Assembly (NCBI GenBank): GCA_905221615.1
Contig: CAJNDT010006024.1
Location: 248,001-312,000 of the forward strand
DNA: 64,000 nucleotides
Direction of reading: 5' to 3'
DNA from: Symbiodinium sp. CCMP2592
Taxonomy: Eukaryota; Sar; Dinophyceae; Suessiales; Symbiodiniaceae
This document shows positions 23,401 through 34,119 of the stretch, one piece after another (within the stretch, counting starts at the first letter, position 1; the number at the start of each line of letters is the position of its first letter). Under the pieces are notes generated by a model. That model did no database searches. It worked only from the letters and a program-made list of their open reading frames with translations, and was not told where the DNA came from. The position numbers and the translations under genes were made by a program.

Positions 23401-26400
23401 GCATGTCGAGTCCAGTCTGCTAATCAATACGATAATCTTCTGATCCAATGCCGCTATTTAACTGCCAGCCTAATTATTGCAAGTCGCTGCAGTGGAGGGG
23501 CGGTTTGGTCGGACTAGATGGAGTCTGGGAAGTTCAAGGTGGCTTGGCATGATTGCCCTACCGTCCAGTGGCACCGAGAGGGAAAGGGAGGAGCAGCAGG
23601 AAGTGGCAACAGCATGTTGCCTCGCACAGCTCCGAGCGAACGAATGCCTCCGACTCTTTGACATCAGCAATTCCCTGCCAGCCGCTTTCTGTAGGCACGC
23701 GACTTGCCACTCTCACTGCAGGGCGTTTCGGCCTCAAGATGAATGCACAGATCTTCCAGTTTCTCCGCATCCATCAGGAGACAGAAGTCTTGAAGCTCCT
23801 CGGGAAGAGCGCTGCGTGCAACACCAGCTCCAGCTCAGCTCAAGTAGACACTCGACATGCCCGCGAGCCAAAACCTGCAGAAAAGCCCAAAGGCCTTCGC
23901 ATAAACCTGCAGACACAGAACCCTCGTCATCACTTTACAAGAGACCTGGAAAAACTACGGATACTGAGACCGCTTTGAGACCCCATCGCACTCCATCCGG
24001 CTCAAGGGTGAGAGCCATGTCATTGTCAACATCACTGTAGAGACAATCGGTCGCCTGCTTACGTACTTGTAGTTACTAGTTGCCGTACTTGCTGAATATC
24101 ACAAGCGACTCACATAAGATGAGACCGCAACAAACTCACACAACTCGCACTTACAGCCCACAGCAATCCCTCCTCGATCTCCAGCTGCTGCAGAGTGCAC
24201 TTCCCCTGCACTATCTTTTTGAAGCGCTGCCTCAAGGTCTTGGCCACCTCAAGTCGGCACGACAGACAAGACTGCCTTGCTTCATCTTGCTTCCGTGGGC
24301 ACCTGCTTGTCCTGCTTCCGCTGCTCGCGCAGCACACGCTCCTTGGCGACAGTGTCTCACCATCGGCACACTTTGTACATCTCGTCAAACCTGATTGTTC
24401 AGCCCCAGCCTTCTCTATCCTCTCGGCTTCTTCCTGTTCTTCCTTCCTCTTCTTCTCCTCACCACGCGGAGCAGCAAGAATGCTCCGTGGAAAATGCAGA
24501 AGACGAGAGACAAGAGGCTCCTCCTCCTCTCTTTGCTTTGCCTCCTGCTCCTCCTGCTTCGCTCGCGCTCTCTTCTCCTCAAGTTTGTTCTTGTTGACCG
24601 GCTGGGCAATCGCCCCGGCGCATCAAACTGCAAACAGCAATCAAGCACTAGTGTCGAGTGAGTGCGTGTGTGTTTGTGAGCACACGCACATGTGCTTCGA
24701 TTTTTATCATTCGCAACAGCTGTAGGGGTGAGGAGCTTATGGTCCGCAGCCTGCATGCAATAAGAAGACGACTCCACAAGTCTCGCATCGCACACGCGCC
24801 GGGATCGAGAGAGGGCTTCCTCTGGCCCAAAGGTGTGGAATGCTGGGATTTCATAGCAAGACTTGTATTGGCCCTATCGAAGGCTGTGCGATCAAGGAAC
24901 CTACTTGTGAAAAGCATGTCTCGGCCAAGCCCGAATTCCGGGGGCCCTTCGCCCCTTCCTCCCCCTCGAGCCTTCTCCTCACGCTTCTTCTTCTCGCGAG
25001 CCTCGCAAGAAATTGCCGAAATAGGACAGCGAAAGCCTGCGTGGTGCGTGGACCTCTCTTTCAGCTCGTATTCGAGGATCTAGTCTTTCCGCCTTCGGGC
25101 AGCAGCCATGTCAAACCGAGAGCAGGTGGCCACTTCGCAGTGATGCGCGCTCAAGCACTCGAGACATCTCGAGACAGTGACTGGATGTGCCAGAATCCAA
25201 CCAAGCCCGACACTGAAGTGCACTGCATCCGCAAAGACAGGTTGACATGAAAATGAACATGTGACCCCTCTAGGGTCCTCGCCGTTTCGACAAGTCGCAT
25301 AATTCGCTTCCTCTCAGCCTCAACGTACCTGCGCACTTGTCTGCGTAGATCTGCAATGTCAAAAGTGCCGGAGGCACTTCTTGCGAACTCGTTGATTCTG
25401 TCTTTCCATCCACCGCCGTTCCTGGCACGAGGGAATACAGACTTCTCCAGGTGCTTCTTTCTGCCACTGCAACAGCCACACCGGTTCTGTTCACGTCGTT
25501 GGCGATTAGCTTTACTCCTTTTCCATGCTGATGTCCGCCTCGCGGAACTCTGCATCATCGAGATTGTACCTCTCGTGCTGAAGGCAACTCTACACATCGT
25601 AGTGCAGTGCAGGGACACTCGTCGTGCATGGAGAAATCTCTCCAGGAGTCGAAGGACAGCCAGAAGTCATAGAACTGACGTGAAAGTTGCAATGACCCAG
25701 TGGAGCTCTCCCACGATCCAGAGGGCACTTGCTCATGTAGTTTAGTCAGCATGACACATGTATAATCATGCAATGCATCTGTAGAGGATAATTACCCGGT
25801 TTGGCAGAGTTGCACTGCCACACAACCGCCCCTGAGTCGTGAGATTCGCTTCGTTTCGATCAAGGTGCTTAGATTGCGAATCTCGAAAGCGATTGAGAGC
25901 ACTTGGAGGCAACCAAGGAAAGAACAGACGCCTGCAGTGTACGGATGTAGCATGCAAAAGCCTTGTGAACCTTCACCATGTCCGTGTTCTCGTCACCGAT
26001 TTCTGGCACCGGAAACCTCCAGGTGACTGTCAAAAGCTGAAGGCAGGGCCGCGAAGTCCCGAAGGCCCCGATTCTGGCCTCGTGCTCCAGCGTGCGTTTC
26101 GTCTGAAGACGGGCCCAAAGGTGTCAAAGAAGCCGCCCTCAGAGACCTGCGGCAACACACTCCGCCTTTTTTCAAAGCTCGTTGCCGAGTGTTTGGACCT
26201 CCTCCGGAATCGCGTCGTCGAAGTCTAGCGTTGAGTCGTACCTCCCCGGGGCACATTTTGTCACGGGGCCTTGGGCCCCGGCCAAAACCAGGAGGTCACT
26301 GGCGCCGCTTCGCTTGGTCCGACAGAACCTGTGCAGAGCCGCAAGTGAACTGTGCCCTCGTCGATGCTCCGGGATGCTGCTGATTTGGGGCCTCATAAGC

Positions 26401-26870
26401 CTCCTGAATCCTGATGAAGTGTTGGTCCTAGGGGGAGGACCGACAACCGTTCCACAACGGACAGCGACGCGACCAGCTGCCGTGTGTGGACCTTTTCACT
26501 CAAGCCGCTTCCTTTCTCTTCGGTGTCGCCTCGTTCAGGAGTTGTTGAACGAAAAGATGTTCTAAGCGACGCGTGCCTTGCTTGTCAGGGTGATGTTGAA
26601 GAGCCAGCTTGCGGTATTGCTTCTTGATTTGCTGCACGGGCACGCGATGTTGCGAGCTACAGTCGACTCTGTCCAGCGCCGCAACAGGAAGCCTCCACGG
26701 AGGCTGCCTCGCCAACTTCCAGCAAGTGGTACAAGTTCTCGCCTTTGGAGCATATTTAGTTGGGCCAGTTGAACTTTCAAGGCATGGACTGCGCAAGAAA
26801 CACCTAGACACAGGACGCTGCAGCTCTCAAACTGTCCTGCAGTCTGCAACATCTTTAACGAAACTAGGCT
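19504..26870 (-). CDS. DNAJC2: DNAJC2/zuotin-like ribosome-associated J-protein (multi-exon gene)
   Basis: Zuotin/MPP11 sits at the ribosomal exit tunnel and activates Hsp70 for nascent chains. Exons in order on the minus strand: J-domain helix II and HPD loop (QIKKQYRKLALQHHPDK, near 26640-26590); YDSTLDFDDAIPEE (26250) joined in frame to FFDTFGPVFRRNARWS (26120); FYDFWLSFDSWRDFS (25680), the family's diagnostic zuotin-homology motif; a highly charged region (25500-22000, e.g. ..AREKKKREEKAR..); first SANT end RAEKEVVEKTKDV (21670); second SANT EWTAEQQQALEKALQR / HPASLDKNERWKLIAAE / VPGKTKAQCVERFKFLRE. The protein ends with SKASG and TGA at 19504-19506. Two downstream introns are exact: 20182-20235 (54 bases, GC-AG) and 19582-20129 (548 bases, GC-AG). 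The 5' exons before the J-domain are uncertain. Confidence 0.9.
22000..25700 (-). CDS. DNAJC2: DNAJC2 zuotin-homology and charged middle exons
   Basis: FYDFWLSFDSWRDFS is encoded near 25690-25640, followed by an acidic/arginine-rich segment (25560-25270, ..LRRQVRRYVEAERKRIMRL..). A Lys/Glu/Arg helix follows (25020-24960), then another (24570-24420), then ..EVAKTLRQRFKKIVQGKC.. (24260-24190) and ..FCLLMDAEKLEDLCIHLE.. (23800-23750). This order is that of the ribosome-binding middle of the family. The exons are short with introns of several hundred bases; individual borders were not fixed. Confidence 0.75.
22946..22970. repeat. Short CAG/CAA repeat
   Basis: CAGCAGCAGCAACAGCAGC on the plus strand, lying in an intron-like part of the minus-strand DNAJC2 gene. 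No coding use is evident. Confidence 0.8.
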
Positions 26871-26874
26871 CATC

Positions 26875-28118
26875 GCCAGTCAACAAAGGGCTCAGCCTCA
26901 ACGCACCCGTTCGTCCGCCCCCTTCATTCTTCTTCTTCTTCCTGTCAAGTCCAGAATTTCAGGCCACATACGGACACCTCGCCACAAAAGCAAGCGCTCC
27001 TCCAAGAGTCCGGCGGTGGTGATTCATCGTCGCTGGGAGCGTCCTCGTGAGAGCGGAGTATTGTTCGGCAGGTGTCCAGCATAGCCTGGCCTTCTGCCGA
27101 TTCTCACGCTGCTTGGGCCCCTGTCACGGCGGTGCAAAATCGCCACCAACAGTCTACTCATCCCTGGAATTCAGAGCTGCAGGAGCCTTGATCTTGGGTT
27201 TCTCGTGCACTGCATGAAATGCATGGCCCGCCGGCTCTAGTCTTCGCCTAAGGTGCCATGTCTGCTACCAGTAAGATCTTCTGCTTTCTTTTGACTGAGG
27301 CATTGGCGATCGCAGCAGGATGCCACACAGGACCTGCGCCACCTCGGATGGGTTCAAGCATCCAAAGGATTCACTGAGAGCACGGCGCGCACAACGTGAC
27401 TCTGTCTTGCTTGGAGACATCATCTCCGATCCCCGGAGCTGGCAGTGCCAACATCGGGCTCAAAGTGATGTGGTGGTATACCGAAGGCACTCTCAGCCCT
27501 TATGGACTTGATGTCCCTCGTTTGGTGTCTCTTGCTTCTAGTCCACGAGAACCTGTGAACCCACCCTCCGGTAGCTTTCTCAGCAATCTCCTTTCCTGAT
27601 GAGACTTTAAAAGTCTTGACCCTGTTCATGCAGACGTTAAATGGTTCTGGCCAGAGCATGAACGCTTGCATGCGAGAACCAGGCAACCAGCATCCGCTGC
27701 ATGCTGCTTACATTCACGTGGACATTTCAGTGCGTCGGCAGCTTTCCCAACGTCGCGAGTATTCAAATCGATTGCCTGCTGTCTTTCCAGCATGGCTTCT
27801 ATGAACAATGTCACGGCAAATCGACAGGAGATCTTTGCCGAACGCTTTGCGCTGCTGCGCAGTTCCTGGCGCTCACCGCAGAGTTGCTGAATGGCTCGCT
27901 GGCAATTAGCAGGACCGTGAAACTTGGATTTCGCACCAGTGACCGAACACTGGTGAGTCCAGAACGGAGCGAAGATTCAGCTGACGATTCCTTGCTGAAT
28001 TGCCTGCAGTAACAGGTACGTCTGCTGCCTCACGACAGTTCCTCGCTGCAGGAAATCAGACATCACAGCAAGAACTCACGACCTCTCCATTTTCACCCCT
28101 GCGCTTGCAAGCATCACG
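26875..28118. other. Spacer and possible DNAJC2 5' exons
   Basis: It lies between the J-domain exon of DNAJC2 and the stop of the upstream HAD gene. A minus-strand frame at 27680-27430 (..KTFKVSSGKEIAEKATGG..) reads like protein and could be the N-terminal DNAJC2 exon. The frame cannot be connected with certainty. Nothing else was recognised. Confidence 0.35.
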
Positions 28119-31100
28119 TCAGAATGGAGGCAGGCCCCAGTCTTCCGGGCGAAAGTCCTCATGCTGAAGTTAGCACTTTAAGACAGCTTTCCGGCCCCAC
28201 CAGTCTCCTCCAAAGAGAGGAGTTCGCAATGGGCTTGTCCACACAAGTCGCGAGAAAGATTTATGTCTGGAACGTGACAGACCTGGCTTGGTGTGCAGCA
28301 GTGGGTACAAGCCGCGAGAGGGGCAGCCGGGCCTGCATCCCTGCAGCAAGACCTGCCTCTACACCGCTCGGGGCGTCCTCACATGCATTGACAAATCGCG
28401 GTAGGACTACAAGGCGCCGAAGGCACCTCGAAGACGAGGATTGTATCAGCTGCTGGCATCCCATCGAAAAGGCTGGCAGCATGGCTAAAGATTTGTGGAT
28501 CCGGCTTGGATTTGCTGACCTGCCGGTGTCTCAAAGGAAGCTCAAAGCAAATGGTCTTGCAGCCTTGCAGTCCTGCCATGTCCTGCCTGGTCCCCCGTTA
28601 CAACGTGATGCATGAGACCAAAAAGTTCTCGATGCAGACTGGTCTTCAGGTCATAGTGGCGACGATGGGAGGACGTCGCTACAGCCATCGGCACGCCGCT
28701 CCTGCTAAAAGACTGCAGCACGGAACCCGGCAGCGGCCCGGAAGGGATTCGGCCTGTGAAGGTGTCGCACCAGTCGCGCAACTCCAGGCATGAGGGCCGC
28801 TTTCGCGAAAAGGACCTCGAGCCTGGTCGCGAAAGCCATAGTCACGCGGTCCCGCGGTCCCACGTCAGCGCGCGCGCGCCGCGGATCGCCGTTCGGCAGG
28901 CGGCGCCTCTTCTCTCGCTCTGCGAGAAAGTCTTCAGCCGAGATCAGATCCGACAGCTCCTCGCGGCTTCCGGATTGCTGAACTCTGGCACAGACCCGAT
29001 AGCACCCGCTCCAGCTCGTCAATGCAAATCTGGCAAGCATCAAGTGCCTCACGAGCAGAAAATGCAGAAGAATCAGGTAACCTTCAAGAGGAGACTCTGC
29101 AAACACAGAATTGCAGCGTCCTTTTCGCCACATGCATATTCGCATGCGAGACGTCTGCCCTGCACGGGCATGGCTTCTCGGAATGCCTGATTCTCTTGGC
29201 AAGCACTTGTGGCAACTTCTCTTTCGGGTTGCATCAAATGAGCCTAAGCTTTCTCGAAGGCATTCCATCTGTCTGAATCAATACCTTGCAGTATCTGAGG
29301 CACCATGCCTGAAATTATTTTTTCCATGTCTGCACTCTGTGCAGCTGCTGCTGTGTATGAAAACTTGGAAAATGTTCTTGCGTCTCTATCAGCAGACCGA
29401 AGGTCTTCGCTCACAAGCTTCACTACGAATGGCCCAGAAGTGGCTCCCGGCTCTGGATTGTTGCTCACAAACGCAAACCAAGCAACTCGAACTTGTCCAC
29501 CCTGCACAGGCAACTTGATCCTTGCGATCCTTGCTCTACGATGCTAACCCAAACACGCATGACTGACGCACACATGTGAAGATGAGCGAACATGTGCTCT
29601 CTGGCCTCGCCTTCGAAATGAGCAAAACATACTTCGGCTGCAGAATCCGCGGGGGGACTTTGTGTTGCATCACAAAGTCAAATCCAGGACTGGCGCTGAT
29701 GAAATACATGATTCGATCCACCACTGCCCACTGCGATGTCATTCCAAGATCGATTGCGCCAGGGATCCGTCCCAGTTCTTGCTGCAACCACCTGAAATTG
29801 CCATTCTGAGCTGCTCAAAACGATGAAACGTTCAGACATCCCACGGACAAGCCACAAGTCTCATGTATACCTCGCACAGGGTGTTAAGGGCGCTGCCATT
29901 TGAGCTTCTGATAGCACACCTTGCAAAGTATGCTCAAAGGATGACAGAAGTTCACCGCAGGCCACAGGCTGCTACTCTGAAGTGCTCTGACAGCCCTTCT
30001 CCGCCTTCTCCGCAGCTGGGTCGCCAGTCTCTGGGCTCATGCCCGGCGGAAAATCGATTGGGAGGAATCGACCGGCTTGGCGCTCCTCCACCGTGAAGAC
30101 CCAAAGGTCCTCGGAAGCCCTAATCTTCGCATCACTATCTGGCCTGTGAACTTTCGCTGGGGTGAAGATTGCATCTGCACGGAGTAGCTGATTTCCGAGG
30201 AGAGTTGTGGCCCGGTGGCGAGCAAAATGCCAGTCAGACCACCGAGCTCAGGCAGGGAGATGTCACCAGTGAAAGAGAGCGCTTCTAAAATAGGTGTGAT
30301 ACTTGTCAGGCGTTATCACTTGTGAACGAGCTCAAGCTTACCTTCTGAACACCCAACACAATTCACCTGACATCTTCGCCGGCTTCTTGGCGGCATATGC
30401 GCATCATTTTCCTAGGAAAGCTGAGTGCCTGGAGACTTGCGACTCAAACCCGAGTCTCATCGACCCCATGGAGCAAGGCACCAGATTCAGGACGTGTTGT
30501 TTCCAATTGCAGGCAAAGCACCCTCTTTGTTGCAACAATGCGGCAGAAGTCACGCCGCCGCTCTGACATGGACTGTGCGTTTGCAGGATCCTGCAAGGGG
30601 GATTGCACCATGGACTTCAGTGACAGAGTACAGATCACGGTGAAAAGTGGGCACAGACAGGTGCTACGGCTCTTTCAAGTAGCACAATCTGCAGGATTGC
30701 AACACTTCTTCCTGCCTCATGTTCAAAGCTCCCCCGGTTCTTCAGCTTGCCCGGAAGTGATCTGCAAACATTCAAACGTGACGACGAGCGTTCACTGCGG
30801 AGCCCGTGTGCAGGTTGTGCCCACGCCTCCGGGCATAGAATGCTAGAGCAACCAGCAGCGGCACAAAAAGTACCAGCGCAGCCACCTGCCAGACTTTCTC
30901 AGCATTTGGTGCAAAGGCAGCTATTCGAATTGTGACTCGGTGACCTGGTGGTTCTCCATTTCGAAGCCGCTTTCCATGGCCTTGGCCTGAGCAATTAAAA
31001 CGAAGAAGTGGGCTGTCTTCTGCGATGGCACAGAAATGGCCATGGCCTGGGGCCTGGCTTCGGATCACCCTGGCAAGGCTAAGTCTCCCCTCTATCTGTT

Positions 31101-31565
31101 ATTCATCAGTTTACTTGTGAGTTTAATTGTGCTTCCGAAAGACTATGTCAGTGTGGCTAGGGTGAGTTTTTTATTGCATCTCGTGCGTGACAATTGTCGA
31201 CGGCTTGTCCAGTCTTGCTCTCAGCTGCGAGCCACCACCGTCGCGGTATTTCAAAATGGCACATCGTAAAGTTCCATCGGACGTTCTCCCAAAGAGCTGT
31301 CCAAGCCTTCTTGCCCATCATTTTGGCCTTCAGGTCCCACGTGAACTTCCTGCCCGCTCCGGCACGGCAGAAGTTGAAGCTTCGTGCCGGCAAGACAGGT
31401 GCAAAAGGCACCTATTCCATCTGTCAAGGATCTCCTGCTGAGCTACACTGTAAGAGCCTCACAAGCTAGGCTTGGTGCGGCTTGAGCATGGTGCCGCTGC
31501 AAAAGGCGCTGGCTTTCCGTGTCCAGGAGCAGCCCATCCATGTCAAAGATGACATGTGTCACAGC
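28119..31565 (-). CDS. HAD-superfamily phosphatase, pseudouridine-5'-phosphatase (PUDP/HDHD1) type; 3' part of a probable fusion gene
   Basis: PUDP-type enzymes remove phosphate from pseudouridine 5'-monophosphate. Motif I is intact: VIFDMDGLLLDTE, with catalytic Asp and acid Asp, near 31553-31515. FTWDLKAKMMGKKA follows (31340). The core then reads AALMPGVARLVRHLH / RSGVPMAVATSSHRRHY (motif II Thr-Ser), VSKSKPDPQIF (motif III Lys), and LVFEDAPSGVEAGLAAGMQ (motif IV Glu-Asp). It ends EDFRPEDWGLPPF with TGA at 28119-28121. Exact introns: 28702-28753 (GC-AG, 52 bases), 28520-28586 (GC-AG, 67), 28378-28426 (GT-AG, 49). The exon holding motif I has no in-frame Met before the motif; it begins at an AG acceptor at 31565, so an upstream coding exon is required. 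That exon appears to be Maf. Confidence 0.85.
28378..28426 (-). other. Spliceosomal intron, GT-AG, 49 bases
   Basis: It splits LVFE from DAPSGVEAG in the HAD gene. Removing it restores an unbroken motif IV in phase 0 (GAG|GTGCC..GTGAG|GAC). The unspliced frame runs into a stop. Confidence 0.85.
28520..28586 (-). other. Spliceosomal intron, GC-AG, 67 bases
   Basis: It splits VVTGDQ from VSKSKPDPQIF in the HAD gene. The donor is CCAG|GCAGGA and the acceptor CGGCAG|GTC. Splicing gives the expected family order between motifs II and III. Confidence 0.85.
28702..28753 (-). other. Spliceosomal intron, GC-AG, 52 bases
   Basis: It splits VRHLH from SGVPMAVATSS; the shared Arg codon AG|G is rebuilt by splicing. 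The donor is CACAG|GCCGAA and the acceptor TTAGCAG|GAGC. GC donors with AG|G acceptors are a known dinoflagellate habit. Confidence 0.88.
28960..31300 (-). other. Long intron region of the HAD gene with unexplained open frames
   Basis: It separates the MMGKKA exon from the AALMPGVARL exon. Minus-strand frames inside read like protein: 31068-30772 with a membrane-span-like stretch (..VAALVLFVPLLVALAFYA..), 30250-30110 (..GDISLPELGGLTGILLATG..), 29790-29640 (..IPGAIDLGMTSQWAVVDR..) and 29513-29244 (..ISGMVPQILQGIDSDRW..). None matches a HAD enzyme. They may be a nested or older inserted gene, or chance. I could not connect them. Confidence 0.35.
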
Positions 31566-31591
31566 CTGAGCTGCTTAGTCCTAGTGATACT

Positions 31592-32964
31592 TTAGCGGCC
31601 TGTACAGGCTGTACAGGGTCCAGAGGCCGATGCAGGAGCTTGAGCACGCGCCAGCAGCATGCGCAACGGCTTCAGGGGCAGACCCTGCACGGACTCTTCC
31701 GTTCCCTGGCAGCGATTCGCGACTGTCAGCCGCTGCCTGGCTCTGGCTTCAGCGCAGCGGGAAGGGCCTCTATACAACGTAGGTAAGGTTGAAGCAGCTC
31801 ATCCTCAACCTGGCACTGTCACGACTGTGAGATGTGAGAAAGCCTGCAAGGACCCATGAGGGCCCAACCACGACTCCGCCAGCGCACGTGAACAAGTCGC
31901 CCTTCTTGATCAAGGCATCTACGACCTGCACATGAGAAAGCCTGCGTCGCACTTCCAGAATCCGGGTCGAGAATCCTTCCTTGAGCACAAAGTTCCATGT
32001 TGCACACATCCACGCACTCGGTGTTGTGCCTCATCCGGAAAGTTTTTCCAGAACGCCTTTGATGAGTTTAAGGACGAAGCGCACCTGACGACAACAGTTG
32101 CACGACAGCACGAAAGCGCGAATGACGGGGGCCTGCCAGTTGCTGCATTCAGGACAACCATTCCGTTGATGAAGCTGGCATGCCTGCCTTGCCTGGACCA
32201 AAGAGTCCAGATCAATGCCACGGCAAAGACGCTTTATGCTGCGGAACCTGTAGGACTCCAGGAACTGCCTCGCCTGGAAGCTTTTCAAACCCGTGAGTTT
32301 GGTGCTCGCGAAAACATCTGTGCTCCACAACCGCCTCTGCTTCAGTTTCCGGCTTTTCTCTTATCTGACCGTCGCAACTGACCACCTCGCAACTACCCCT
32401 CCCAATGGTCAATGTGCGTCCAATCACGACACAAAATCTTTCCCCCCCACTGGTGCCTGGTCCATGCAAACCAGCAAGACATCTCTGCCCTTTACTTTCG
32501 GAGCGAGGGCGTCTGCCTCATCGGAGCACTGCCCCCGAACTGAAGCACGTACAGCTCACTTCGCTGTCGCCTTTGCTCTAGCGATGGCCATGCACATCTC
32601 CTCCGGTTTCTCAGCTCGGATAGCCTTGAAGGGCCAATGTTTCACCGTTCATGAGAACCGGCTAGTTGCAACCGAGCCTTTTCATCGATGTCTGGACTAA
32701 GGAAGTCTGACCCACATTCCGGAAAGTGCTGCCTCGAATTAGAGCAGGATGGCATAGGTACAGTAAACGCGGTAGATGACACGGACGAGCACAGCGCGCG
32801 AAGATCGCTCTCCGCCACTTGCTGGAGGATCCCAGGAGCACCGTCGGACTCGCGGAGGAGCCCTTGGGCCGCTTCCTTGGAATCAAAGCTCGGCAGCCCA
32901 GGCCCACCCACACTGAACACTGAATTGGGACAAGAATCCGTCCCGCTTCACCAGTCTCTGCCAT
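31592..32964 (-). CDS. Maf/ASMTL-type nucleotide pyrophosphatase; 5' part of a probable fusion gene
   Basis: Maf enzymes hydrolyse (often modified) nucleoside triphosphates to monophosphates and are regarded as house-cleaning enzymes. ATG at 32962-32964 opens a basic leader, then SPTVLLGSSSKWRRAIF (the family's GSSSxxR active-site loop), DFLSPDIDEKA / IRAEKPEEMCMAIARAKA, VLLVCMDQ / VVSCDGQIREKP (the D-Q catalytic pair and KP loop), ETEAEA / RQFLESYR / HASFINGMVVLNAATGR, AFWKNFPDE / VVDALIKKGDLFTCAGG, VEDELLQPYLR and GTEESVQGLPLKPLRMLL. Each slash is a frame-consistent splice, both GC-AG and GT-AG, usually AG|G. All key residues of the fold are visible. The last exon reads into a stop at 31592-31594, only 27 bases before the HAD acceptor; splicing out of it at a phase-0 GC donor near 31640 would fuse the two enzymes. 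Confidence 0.82.
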
Positions 32965-33200
32965 GGCATAAGTATTGACTGAACAATTAGTCGCCAAAAT
33001 GAAATGACGTTAAAGACCATATTATTTTAATTCGAAATTCTCGATTCTAGAGTCCTAGAGTTCCAGAACATGTTGGATTTTGCTAGATGTGCGGGGGTAC
33101 AAGACAATCCTTCTCTTCATAGATTCTCTTCTACATTGATAAGGACCAGCTGCAACATTGAAAGGTGACCAGGCTGTCTGCCAGCGCAGTCGCGACAAAG

Positions 33201-33243
<43 letters not shown>

Positions 33244-33260
33244 CCGTGGCCCACAGCCAA
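32965..33260. other. Spacer with a (CA)16 microsatellite
   Basis: Perfect CA dinucleotide run at 33207-33238. The remainder is AT-rich near 33000-33060 and shows nothing conserved. Confidence 0.8.
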
Positions 33261-34119
33261 GCCGCATGCCATGGCCAGCCTTCTCGAACTCCTCTCGCGT
33301 GATGGTGCCGCTGCCATCAGCATCGAGTCTGCTGAAAAGGTCGCTGCCGGCCTGAGCCGCTCAGCAGCTTTGTACAGAAGGCCCGGGATTTTGGTCTCGC
33401 AGTATTTGGCTGGCAAGGATCCAGCCTGTGCTTGTGGCGCCACGAGACCTCCTTGCCTCAGGTATCATGTCAGATGCCGGTACCCCGGCACCCCTACAAT
33501 CCTGACTGGGGCAGCAACACGGTAGCAAAGGGATTCGCAGCCTGTGACAGGTTGCCTGGATTCGCTGGGTGGATCTTCACAGCAGTCTCGCGTCAGCTTG
33601 CAGTTGAAGCCTGTCCCCTGGATAACCGCGGAGCTGGGCGCCCTGTCATGCAGGACAAAATAGATGTTATCACCGCATGGCCGCATGAGATGGTCGCGTC
33701 GAGGCAAAACATGCAGGTAGCTGCATGGGCGGAGTCGCGGCTCCGGCCTTGCTGTAACTAACAGCACTCCTCAGAAGTTGATTGTGCTTCGAGGCTCGCA
33801 CCGCACTAGCTCCGCCAGTCGCCTGCGGAATTGGCACAGCCACGGCTTGCAGCGAGCATTCTGCAACAGGCCAGGCAGACGAACATCACCGACGGGTAGG
33901 CCGGGTAGGCGATGCTTCCCTGAGTGTATGTCTGAATCGGCTGCGATGGCAGCGCAGGCGGTGCCATCGAAGCCTGACAGGCTGAAATAGTGACTAAATG
34001 TGATTACTGTAGTTTCGAGCAGAGAAAATTCCCAACTGAGTGCTGCACGACGGCAGGCGCGACGATGCCCGTCTGCACGCTGCCGGGAGCCATGGAGCCC
34101 ACCGATGCCTCGCCATGCC
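33261..34119. repeat. Tandem segmental duplication, copy 1 (859 bases)
   Basis: This matches 34907-35765 at a constant offset of 1,646 bases with only a handful of substitutions (for example near 33419, 33442, 33451 and 33482), so identity is about 99%. It carries the EF-hand exon (33345-33262, minus) and Pro/Ala-rich minus-strand exons (about 33985-33900 and 34105-34030). Confidence 0.95.
33262..33345 (-). CDS. EF-hand exon, duplicated copy 1
   Basis: It encodes DLFSRLDADGSGTITREEF followed by EKAGHGM. This is a complete EF-hand calcium loop: D at position 1, D at 3, S at 5, T at 7, and E at 12, flanked by the expected helices. The exon probably starts after an AG in TCAG|GCCGGC just upstream. 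The plus-strand frame over it is a shadow. It probably belongs to the alveolin-associated gene upstream on the same strand, or to a separate small calcium-binding gene. Confidence 0.7.

Noticed and set aside
22870..23448. 192-codon minus-strand ORF within DNAJC2
   Set aside because: Ala/Leu-rich from the CAG repeat and not in line with the zuotin domain order; treated as intron.
33271..33525. Plus-strand ORF repeated at 34905-35171
   Set aside because: Antisense of the EF-hand exon; it looks conserved only because the DNA is duplicated.
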